A stretch of 38,921 nucleotides of DNA from positions 1 to 38,921 of the forward strand of contig VMSV01000047.1 of the NCBI GenBank assembly GCA_013791935.1, in the 5' to 3' direction. Below are positions 32,773-38,921 of the stretch, piece by piece. Under the pieces are notes generated by a model. The model had not been told where the DNA came from and did not search any database. It saw only the letters and a program-made list of their open reading frames with translations. A program made the translations under genes and the position numbers. Every line of letters starts with the position of its first letter. The first letter of the stretch is position 1. Origin of the DNA: Desulfobacteraceae bacterium. GTDB taxonomy: Bacteria > Desulfobacterota > Desulfobacteria > Desulfobacterales > UBA5616.

Positions 32773-33501
32773 TTACGATTCTATTTCAGCCAGTCGATTG
32801 GCAAGATACCATCGTGACGCAATTTTTTCTTCTGCAGGGATTTCCACATGACCGCCGGGGCTTGCATGCAATCGTTTATTTTGGGTTCCTAACATCTGAA
32901 ACAGATCCCAATAGGCTTTATTGGGGATCATTTCATCCGCCAATTGCTGAAGAAAGAGAACAGGCACATTGATTTTGGGGGCATCCTCATAGACACGCTG
33001 ATTGGCGGAAGCTCCTTGCCCATAGCCGAACAACCCCAATACCGCAGCTTTAACCCGTTTTTCAGCAGCAACCAAGGGAAGCCCGAAGCGGGTTCCCATG
33101 GAAACCCCCCAATACCCCACGGCGGTTTTACTGATTTCGGGAAATGTCATCGCAACCTCCAAAGCTGCCTGCCAGTCTTCTACCATTTCATCATATTTGT
33201 CTGTGTAATACTTCAGGCGATAGGCCTTGGGATCTTTTTCGCGTAGTTGAAGGGCTTCTGCCGTGTTGGCCTCGCGATCCCCGTTCACAGGACCATCGAT
33301 GGCAAGGGTGGCAATCCCATGATCCTTGGCAAATCCTTTTGCCATATCCACCACAAGGGAAACCCGTTTGTGGCCGCCTCCTCCGTGTCCCACAAGGACG
33401 ATGGGGAAGGGGCCTTTCATTCCCCCGGGCGTCCACAATACCGCGGGAACGCGTCTTCCACCAACAAATACTTCCAGATCTCGTTCAATTGTTTCCGACA
33501 T
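32773..33501 (-). CDS. Alpha/beta hydrolase (dienelactone-hydrolase-like)
   Basis: A 242-residue protein without signal peptide. Oxyanion region VLVGHGGGGHKR at 35-46; nucleophile Ser134 in GYWGVSMGTRFG; acid Asp189 in LQQLADEMIP; His218 in PGGHVEIP. The order and spacing fit dienelactone hydrolase and acyl-peptidase-like hydrolases. The substrate may be an ester, lactone or thioester. It heads a two-gene operon with the exported esterase and is divergent from the D-2-hydroxyacid dehydrogenase, with back-to-back promoters in between. AAGGATAGG precedes the ATG. Confidence 0.85.
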   Translation of the reverse strand: MSETIERDLEVFVGGRRVPAVLWTPGGMKGPFPIVLVGHGGGGHKRVSLVVDMAKGFAKDHGIATLAIDGPVNGDREANTAEALQLREKDPKAYRLKYYTDKYDEMVEDWQAALEVAMTFPEISKTAVGYWGVSMGTRFGLPLVAAEKRVKAAVLGLFGYGQGASANQRVYEDAPKINVPVLFLQQLADEMIPNKAYWDLFQMLGTQNKRLHASPGGHVEIPAEEKIASRWYLANRLAEIES

Positions 33502-33535
33502 ATCCTATCCTTATATTTATATAATGAGATGAGAA

Positions 33536-33565
33536 ATCTTACCTCTAAGATATATTGGATGTCAA
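33536..33565 (-). promoter_or_regulatory. Promoter of the hydrolase/esterase operon
   Basis: On the minus strand a consensus TTGACA (33560-33565), an 18-base spacer and TAAGAT (33536-33541), giving a short leader before the ATG at 33501. The -35 box touches that of the divergent promoter. Confidence 0.5.
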
Positions 33566-33583
33566 TATCATTTACTTTATAAT
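33555..33583 (+). promoter_or_regulatory. Promoter of the D-2-hydroxyacid dehydrogenase gene
   Basis: TTGGAT (33555-33560), a 17-base spacer and consensus TATAAT (33578-33583), with a leader of about 110 bases to the ATG at 33701. Confidence 0.5.
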
Positions 33584-33700
33584 CAATAATTCATTATAAA
33601 TTAATGTTTTTACTTCATTCATCGGCTATGATAAGTGACCAAAACAAAGTTTTATATTCGGACGAAGTTTATCCATCTGCAAACCGATAAGGAGCAAACC

Positions 33701-34696
33701 ATGACACAACGAAAAATATCCGGCATCGGGATATTCTACTTCTTGATCATTAGGGACGAAACCTTCAAGGAAAGGCACCTGGCAAGGATTCGGGAAGCGG
33801 CCCCCGGAGCTGAAATCGTCATTGTGAAATCTCCAGCGGACTGGACCGAGGCGGTTGCCCGGCAGTGTGCTTCTTCCGATATCTTTTTGGGCGTGATGCT
33901 GGATGCCTGGATCGCCAAACTTCCCAATCTGAAATGGGCGCAACTGGCCAGCGCGGGTGCGGACTGGGTTCTCAAGTCCCCGGAGGTGATTAAGCGCGAC
34001 GTTTTGCTCACCAACGCATCGGGTGTCCATGCCATTCCCATCTCCGAGCATATCCTTTCCATGATGTTCGCCTTTGCCCGCAACCTTCCGGGGCACATGA
34101 GAAACCAGATGGACGGCAAATGGGAACGGTTGGGCGAGATTAAAGAGATGGAGGGCACCACTTTGGGACTGGTGGGTGTCGGAAAGATCGGGGAGAAAAC
34201 CGCAGAAAAGGCCAAGGCGCTGAATATGAAAGTTCTGGGGATGCGCCGAAATCCGGAACGGACCAGCCCCTATGTGGATAAAATGTACGGCCCCAATGGT
34301 CTTCACGAAATGCTGGCCCAATCGGACTGGGTGGCGGTGACGGCAGCCGGAACAGCGGAGACGGAGGGCCTGATTGGAGAACCTGAGTTCGCCGTGATGA
34401 AAAAATCAGCCGTACTGATCAATATTGCACGAGGGTCTTTGATTCGGGAGGCGGCACTGGTTACGGCCCTTCAGGAGAAACGCATTGCCGGGGCAGGGCT
34501 GGATGTTTTTGAAAAAGAGCCGTTGCCCGAGACTTCCCCCCTCTGGCAGATGCCCAATGTTCTCATCACGCCCCATGTTGCCGGGGGCACTCCCTACTAT
34601 GTCGACCGGTTGATGGATATTTTTGTGGAAAATTTAAAGCGCTACCAGGCCGGTGAACCCCTGATCAACATGGTGGACAAAAAATTGGGGTACTGA
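33701..34696 (+). CDS. D-isomer-specific 2-hydroxyacid dehydrogenase
   Basis: The ATG at 33701 follows AAGGAG; the open frame reaches further upstream but without a start signal. The 331-residue enzyme has the Rossmann motif GVGKIG at 159-164 and the catalytic trio Arg244 (NIARGSL), Glu273 (FEKEPLPE) and His292 (TPHVAGG). It interconverts a 2-oxoacid and a D-2-hydroxyacid with NAD(P)H in the cytoplasm; MRRNPE after the second strand hints at phosphate contacts and therefore NADPH. In this context it could feed 2-hydroxyacids to the CoA-transferase and dehydratase-like enzymes, which is inference. Confidence 0.9.
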   Translation: MTQRKISGIGIFYFLIIRDETFKERHLARIREAAPGAEIVIVKSPADWTEAVARQCASSDIFLGVMLDAWIAKLPNLKWAQLASAGADWVLKSPEVIKRDVLLTNASGVHAIPISEHILSMMFAFARNLPGHMRNQMDGKWERLGEIKEMEGTTLGLVGVGKIGEKTAEKAKALNMKVLGMRRNPERTSPYVDKMYGPNGLHEMLAQSDWVAVTAAGTAETEGLIGEPEFAVMKKSAVLINIARGSLIREAALVTALQEKRIAGAGLDVFEKEPLPETSPLWQMPNVLITPHVAGGTPYYVDRLMDIFVENLKRYQAGEPLINMVDKKLGY

Positions 34697-34726
34697 TTAA
34701 AAGTTTCGGATCAGAAAGAAAGAACA

Positions 34727-34775
34727 ATGCCGAATTCCGCCAGGAATAGGACTTCCTCCCGGTTGAATTCGGCAT
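34727..34775. terminator. Bidirectional terminator-like hairpin between convergent genes
   Basis: Perfect 11-bp arms ATGCCGAATTC (34727-34737) and GAATTCGGCAT (34765-34775), with a further GGA/TCC pairing in the loop, followed by CCGTTTT on the plus strand. It lies between the convergent dehydrogenase and acyl-CoA dehydrogenase genes. Confidence 0.6.
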
Positions 34776-34800
34776 CCGTTTTGATGGCTGCTTATTCCAA

Positions 34801-35943
34801 TCAATATCCCAGCATTTTGGAGATTTCCTCCCAGTAGTAGGCATTGTCGCCCAGCATGACCTGATTGGCTTTGGCTCGTTTCATGTAGAAGTGAGCGTCA
34901 TACTCCCAGGTAAAACCCACGCCTCCCAACACTTGAATGGTATCTGTGGAGATATCCCTCAAGGCGTTGGCGCTGAAGGTTTTTGCCGCGGCAGCCGCCA
35001 TGGACGCAGTGGTGGAGTCTTCTTCTTCCATCGCCCAGGCGGCATAATAAAGCAGACCCCTGGACCCTTCAACACCGGGGAGCATATCGGCGCATTTATG
35101 CTTGATGGCCTGGAATGCGCCGATGGGCACACCGAACTGATGGCGCTCCTTTGCGTAGTCCACGGCAACCTCCATGGATTTCTGCGCAGCGCCGGTGTTT
35201 TCCGCACACAGGCACACCGATGCCCTGGAGAGGACCCGCTGCAAGGGTGCCCAGCCGTTGTTTATTTCTCCTACAATGCTGTCCGGGGAGACTTTTACGT
35301 CCTTACACAGAACTTCAGACTGTTTCCGGGTGCCGTCCATGGTTTTTAGCGGGGTGATGGTAAGACCGGCGGTTTTTGCATCCAAGAGAAAAAGTGTGAT
35401 GCCTTGGGCTGGATTGTTTCCTGCTGTAGTTCGTGCCGTGCAGATGATAAAATCCGAAGTTTGGGCATCGGGTACAAAAAGTTTGGTACCGTTTAAGATA
35501 TACCCATCCCCGTCTTGTTTTGCAGACATTTGAACAAAGCCGGGGTCGGCACCGCCATCGGGTTCCATAAGTGCCAGGGTTCCCCGCTCTTCACCGGAGG
35601 CAATTCGGGTCAGGTGCTCCTGTTTCTGATTTTGGCTTCCTGCTTCAATTAGCAGTTCAGCCGCCAGAACCACAGTGGAAAAATAGGGGCCGGGTACCAG
35701 GGCGCGTCCCATTTCTTCCACTACCAGGCAAAGATCCAACAGGCTAAGTCCAATCCCGCCGTACTCCTCGGGAATATGTATTCCCATCCAACCCAACTCC
35801 GCCATCTTGTTCCATATTTTATCCGTAAACCCCTTTTCATCTTCGAACATTTCCCGGACGTATTCCATGGGGCACTCTTTTTTCAGAAAAAGACGAGCTT
35901 CCTTTTGAATCTGTTCCTGGTCCTTTGAAAATCTTAAATCCAT
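34801..35943 (-). CDS. Acyl-CoA dehydrogenase, small partner (alpha/beta heteromer type)
   Basis: A 380-residue FAD enzyme with AAGGAG before the ATG. N-terminal helical domain (SKDQEQIQKEARLFLKKECP), MAELGWMGIHIPEEYGGIG, the beta domain with MEPDGGADPGF and the C-terminal GGVGFTWEYDAHFYMKRA. The usual ALTEPxAGSD and YEGT-type active-site motifs are weakened or missing. This is typical of the smaller subunit in paired dehydrogenases such as PimC/PimD or the steroid-degradation FadE pairs. It lies 12 bases after the larger partner. Expected role: alpha,beta-desaturation of a bulky or dicarboxylic acyl-CoA as a heterotetramer. Confidence 0.88.
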   Translation of the reverse strand: MDLRFSKDQEQIQKEARLFLKKECPMEYVREMFEDEKGFTDKIWNKMAELGWMGIHIPEEYGGIGLSLLDLCLVVEEMGRALVPGPYFSTVVLAAELLIEAGSQNQKQEHLTRIASGEERGTLALMEPDGGADPGFVQMSAKQDGDGYILNGTKLFVPDAQTSDFIICTARTTAGNNPAQGITLFLLDAKTAGLTITPLKTMDGTRKQSEVLCKDVKVSPDSIVGEINNGWAPLQRVLSRASVCLCAENTGAAQKSMEVAVDYAKERHQFGVPIGAFQAIKHKCADMLPGVEGSRGLLYYAAWAMEEEDSTTASMAAAAAKTFSANALRDISTDTIQVLGGVGFTWEYDAHFYMKRAKANQVMLGDNAYYWEEISKMLGY

Positions 35944-35955
35944 AACATAGCTCCT

Positions 35956-37155
35956 TTACTTCGCTGCGGCACGAGCAGCATCCTTGGGCAGGCCCAATAC
36001 GCGTTCGCCGATGATGTTTCTGAGAATTTCGGTGGTTCCGGCTTCAATGGTGTTGCCTTTGGCCCGCAAATAGGCATACTGAAAACGGCCGTCGCTGATG
36101 GCACCGGGGGAACCTTCCACCAGTTGATGATAAGGGCCCTGGATTTCCATGGCCAGTTCCGTCATCTTTGGATTTAAGGTTTTCTGCCCCATGAGGGCGC
36201 CGATGGAGCCTTGGGGGCCGGGGGTTCCACCTCGAAGGGCATTGTCCAGGTTCCGGTACCCGTTGATTTTCAAAGCCAGAAGCTTGGTGTAGGTTTCAGC
36301 TATTTTCTGCCGGATGTCGTTGTCTGCAAGAACCGGTTTTCCGCTCCGCTTGATAGTTTTTGCCATGTCAATCATCCGGCGATGAAACCGCATCATGGAG
36401 TTGGCCAGGTTCAGATCTCCCATGGCCCGTTCGAAGGCCAGGGTGGTCAAGGTAATGTACCAGCCCTCGTTTTCTTTTCCCACGCGCATGGTTTGTGGAA
36501 TCCGGACATCTTTCATGAACACTTCATTGAATTCCCCCTCCCCGGTAATCTGGGCAATGGGTCTAACTTCAACCCCGGGAGCTTTCATATCCATCAGCAG
36601 AAAGGTGATCCCTTTGTGCTTGGGCCCATCCTGGCGGGTACGCACGGTGAGCAGGCACCAATCGGCCAAATGGCCGGCGGAGGTCCATATCTTCTGGCCG
36701 TTAACCACATAGTCGTCACCGTCCGGGACGGCCGAGGTGATGATGCTGGCTGCATCCGAACCCGCGTCCGGTTCGCTGAATCCCTGGCACCAGATGTGGG
36801 AGCCGTCGAGCAGTTTTGGAATGAAAAATTCTTTTTGCTCCTCGGTGCCCGCAACGTTAATGGTGTGGCCCGCCATTCCGTGTCCGATGGTGTTCATGCC
36901 GCCACCCCATCTTTCGGCATAGGGAGCGGTTTCTTCGGAGAGGATGATCTCCTGCATCATGGTCCCTTCCTGACCGCCGTATATTTTTTTAAACCGGATG
37001 CCTGCAAATCCGCCATCGAACAAACGCCGTTGATACGTCCTGTAGGCTTCTATCTGGCCTTCCGGCGGGGCCTCATTCTCGGGAAACGTCTTTTTCAGGA
37101 ACGCCTTTACTTTGTCCCGGAACACCTCGTCTTCCGGTGTGTAACGAAAATCCAT
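35956..37155 (-). CDS. Acyl-CoA dehydrogenase, large partner
   Basis: A 399-residue FAD enzyme with AAGGAG before the ATG. Key blocks: KKIYGGQEGTMMQEIILSEE, MAGHTINVAGTEEQKEFFIP, the FAD/substrate block CQGFSEPDAGSDAASI, VNGQKIWTSAGHLADW and the C-terminal GNTIEAGTTEILRNIIGERV. It is translated just before the smaller dehydrogenase, so the two very likely assemble. Electrons normally go to ETF, but no ETF genes are visible here. Two multi-cluster Fe-S proteins lie immediately upstream in the same direction and might take that role, which is speculative. Confidence 0.92.
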   Translation of the reverse strand: MDFRYTPEDEVFRDKVKAFLKKTFPENEAPPEGQIEAYRTYQRRLFDGGFAGIRFKKIYGGQEGTMMQEIILSEETAPYAERWGGGMNTIGHGMAGHTINVAGTEEQKEFFIPKLLDGSHIWCQGFSEPDAGSDAASIITSAVPDGDDYVVNGQKIWTSAGHLADWCLLTVRTRQDGPKHKGITFLLMDMKAPGVEVRPIAQITGEGEFNEVFMKDVRIPQTMRVGKENEGWYITLTTLAFERAMGDLNLANSMMRFHRRMIDMAKTIKRSGKPVLADNDIRQKIAETYTKLLALKINGYRNLDNALRGGTPGPQGSIGALMGQKTLNPKMTELAMEIQGPYHQLVEGSPGAISDGRFQYAYLRAKGNTIEAGTTEILRNIIGERVLGLPKDAARAAAK

Positions 37156-37274
37156 GTGTACTCCTTTTCGGGTTTGAACCCAATTCTATATGGTGGTTTA
37201 TCTTCACAGGCAATCGGAATGATGACTGCTGCGAGGCTATCGAAATTATTTTTCTAACCTAAATTGAATTAGGT

Positions 37275-38357
37275 CTAACCTTCTTTGGTCGGGATATGGT
37301 CCGGCGGACGAACCAGTTTCATGGATAAGGCATGGGCCTTGTCACAGCCTAATACACAAACGCCGCATCCAAAGCAAGCCTCAGGGTCAACGATTGCTTT
37401 CAATTTTTTGGATTTCCCACCGGACACGGCCTTGACCATTTCAATGGCGTCAAACTGACAGCGATCCACACAGGCCTGGCATCCAATACAAGCGTCCTGG
37501 TCCACGAGGGCGATAAAACGGCTTTTCTGCCACATCTTATCCAAGGGCACGTTTTCCATATCCAGGGGCACGGTCATCATGCAGCAGTCCCGGCAACAGT
37601 GGCAGCTGACATTCCCGCCACCAAGAGAATTGTTATTTCCCCAGATGTGGAGAAGTCCGTCTTCCTCTATCTTGTCGATGAGCCCGATGGCCTCCTCCAG
37701 ATTCAATTCCTTGCCCGCTTCCCTGGCCATGGAGTAGTCGGCCCCGCGATTCAATTGAATGCAATGCCAGAGATCTTCTTCCGCCGTATGGGCGCAGTGT
37801 TCATCCACGGCCGTGGTGCGATATCGGCAGGAGCACGGGACCACGGCAATGCGTTCCTGGGCTTTGAACAATTCCCGGATATCCTCGCAAGGAAGAATTC
37901 CAGGGATGTCTTTTATGGTCTTATAGGCCGGTACGATTCTTGAGTGGGGTTGTGGCAAATTGGCATAGAGTTTTCCCCTGTCCGGGTACCATTCGTTCAT
38001 GAGGAACTCGCGCCACAAACGATAAAATTCACGGTCCTTCACCACATCTCTTCCTTTGGCCGCCTGGCTGGCATCATGGAATTGGCCGATGGAACGGGCA
38101 AACCGATAAAACTGGCGGTCCTTGAAATCTCCCTTGGGAAAGACAACCCCGGCATAGAAGAGGGTATCAAGCTCCTTTTTAACCCTTTCCGACGCCAACC
38201 CGGTTTTCTGTGCAGTTTCATCCACAGTTCCGGGAAGTGCGGCCACAATTCCGGCCTGATCAGGGGTTAAGAGATTCTCCAAGATGGCTCGCAGACGATT
38301 GGAATCCGGATACTTCAAATTGGTCATTAATACTTTGTAAGGATCTATGGTTGTCAT
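37275..38357 (-). CDS. Multi-cluster Fe-S protein (wHTH-like / CxCR / CxCC / 2[4Fe-4S] ferredoxin)
   Basis: The start at 38357 follows GGAGGAG and avoids overlap with the upstream gene, giving 360 residues. A winged-helix-like segment lies at about 30-85 (PGTVDETAQKTGLASERVKKEL). Cys175/Cys177 (CSCR), Cys188 and Cys199 follow, then the knot CHCCRDCC at 252-259. Ferredoxin cysteines are 290/293/296/300 and 328/331/334/338; in both the residue after the last Cys is not Pro. The tail is MKLVRPPDHIPTKEG. It is 31 bases after another family member and 119 bases before the acyl-CoA dehydrogenase pair, a tandem arrangement not seen elsewhere in the window. Confidence 0.86.
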   Translation of the reverse strand: MTTIDPYKVLMTNLKYPDSNRLRAILENLLTPDQAGIVAALPGTVDETAQKTGLASERVKKELDTLFYAGVVFPKGDFKDRQFYRFARSIGQFHDASQAAKGRDVVKDREFYRLWREFLMNEWYPDRGKLYANLPQPHSRIVPAYKTIKDIPGILPCEDIRELFKAQERIAVVPCSCRYRTTAVDEHCAHTAEEDLWHCIQLNRGADYSMAREAGKELNLEEAIGLIDKIEEDGLLHIWGNNNSLGGGNVSCHCCRDCCMMTVPLDMENVPLDKMWQKSRFIALVDQDACIGCQACVDRCQFDAIEMVKAVSGGKSKKLKAIVDPEACFGCGVCVLGCDKAHALSMKLVRPPDHIPTKEG

Positions 38358-38388
38358 TTGATCATCTCCTCCATTGTGTTCATTGATA

Positions 38389-38921
38389 TCAGTAGGTTGC
38401 ATATTCTTCGGAACGGCCGCCGGGTACCGGAATATGTTCCGGAAGCCGGACAAGTTTCATTTTTCGGGCTCCCGTGGGGCAGGTAATAACACAAAGGCCG
38501 CACCCGATGCAATTTTCCGGGTTTGTGAAGGCGCGATCTTCACCAAAATCAGGATGAACTTTCATTTCAATGGCACCCACAGGGCATCGGACATCAACGC
38601 AGTTTCGGCATCCATTGCAGGTTTCCGGGTCTTCTTTGGCAATGAAACGACTCCTGGCAATGGCAAATTGATTGACCCGTGTGTGGGTCAGATCGTTTCT
38701 GATCAATGCCCCGCAACAGCACGCATGGCAGTTGCACAGAAGCGGCGGCATGATGTTGGTGTTCCCCGTCATATGAACCACCTGGTGGGAATCCAGGGAT
38801 TCAATAATCGCCAGGGCTTCTTCCACAGTCAATTCTCTCGCGGATTTTCGCTCCAGGTTGTACCGGGCGGAACGGCCGATCACCATGCAGGTTTCCAACG
38901 GCACCTCATCCCTGCAATCCC
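38389..38921 (-). CDS. Multi-cluster Fe-S protein, C-terminal part (cut by window edge)
   Basis: The frame is open to the right edge, so the N-terminus and any winged-helix segment are missing. The visible part begins DCRDEVPLETCMVIGR, which aligns with the two cysteines following CxCR in the copy at 24968-26038. It continues with the knot CNCHACCC, and ends with two ferredoxin motifs (CNGCRNCVDVRCP and CIGCGLCVITCP) and the tail MKLVRLPEHIPVPGG. That tail and the extra residue in the first cluster make 24968-26038 its closest relative here. An internal GTG near 38904 is not the true start. Confidence 0.85.
   Translation of the reverse strand, partial: DCRDEVPLETCMVIGRSARYNLERKSARELTVEEALAIIESLDSHQVVHMTGNTNIMPPLLCNCHACCCGALIRNDLTHTRVNQFAIARSRFIAKEDPETCNGCRNCVDVRCPVGAIEMKVHPDFGEDRAFTNPENCIGCGLCVITCPTGARKMKLVRLPEHIPVPGGRSEEYATY

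Noticed and set aside
36211-37257. A 348-residue plus-strand frame
   Set aside because: It is fully antisense to the large acyl-CoA dehydrogenase, with no motif or start signal; a shadow frame.

Overview
The window reads as accessory catabolic DNA of a strictly anaerobic bacterium, most likely a Desulfobacterota (sulfate-reducing or syntrophic) lineage. That placement is inferred from gene content: paralogous 2-hydroxyacyl-CoA dehydratase/benzoyl-CoA reductase-type subunits, family III CoA-transferases, paired acyl-CoA dehydrogenases, many multi-[4Fe-4S] proteins, a (4Fe-4S)-DUF3786 protein and an old-yellow-enzyme family reductase. No rRNA or tRNA gene was seen, so the taxonomy is not proven.

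Layout. (1) 1-1008: the N-terminal part of a tyrosine recombinase at the left edge, then scrap DNA holding a membrane-protein fragment and a decayed third copy of a dehydratase small subunit. (2) 1030-12616, almost all on the minus strand: a GntR/FCD regulator, two dehydratase-like subunit pairs, two family III CoA-transferases, a multi-cluster Fe-S protein and an enoyl-CoA hydratase. This run is interrupted by a divergent DUF3237/metallophosphoesterase pair bracketed by long inverted repeats. (3) 12617-15129: an AT-rich regulatory region with two matching inverted 15-bp sites, an old-yellow-enzyme reductase and an exported nitroreductase. (4) 15222-19384: a DUF3786 Fe-S protein divergent from a LuxR-type regulator carrying the same Fe-S domain, an aminotransferase, REP-like repeats and a higBA toxin-antitoxin pair next to an IS3-like remnant. 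(5) 19890-26038, minus strand: Fe-S protein, nitronate monooxygenase-like flavoprotein, iron alcohol dehydrogenase, carboxylesterase and a second Fe-S protein. (6) 26662-31076, plus strand: an envelope cassette with a Cys-rich exported protein, an OB-fold-like exported protein, a MacB/FtsX-type ABC permease and its ATPase, a frameshifted beta-barrel protein and an FMN-binding-like exported protein. (7) 31203-38921: an exported carboxylesterase with an alpha/beta hydrolase, a divergent D-2-hydroxyacid dehydrogenase, and a minus-strand run of two tandem Fe-S proteins and an acyl-CoA dehydrogenase pair.

How the genes may work together (inference): esterases, hydrolase and dehydrogenases release and oxidise a substrate; CoA-transferases activate it; acyl-CoA dehydrogenases, hydratase and the dehydratase-like pairs process the CoA esters. 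Five paralogous Fe-S proteins recur, one or two per catabolic cluster. Each complete copy has an N-terminal winged-helix-like segment, a CxCR motif, a dense CxCC..CC knot and a C-terminal 2[4Fe-4S] ferredoxin domain. They are the best candidate here for an undescribed redox module. The dehydratase-like subunits appear to lack several expected cluster cysteines and no ATP-dependent activator gene lies in the window, so their chemistry may differ from the classical enzymes.
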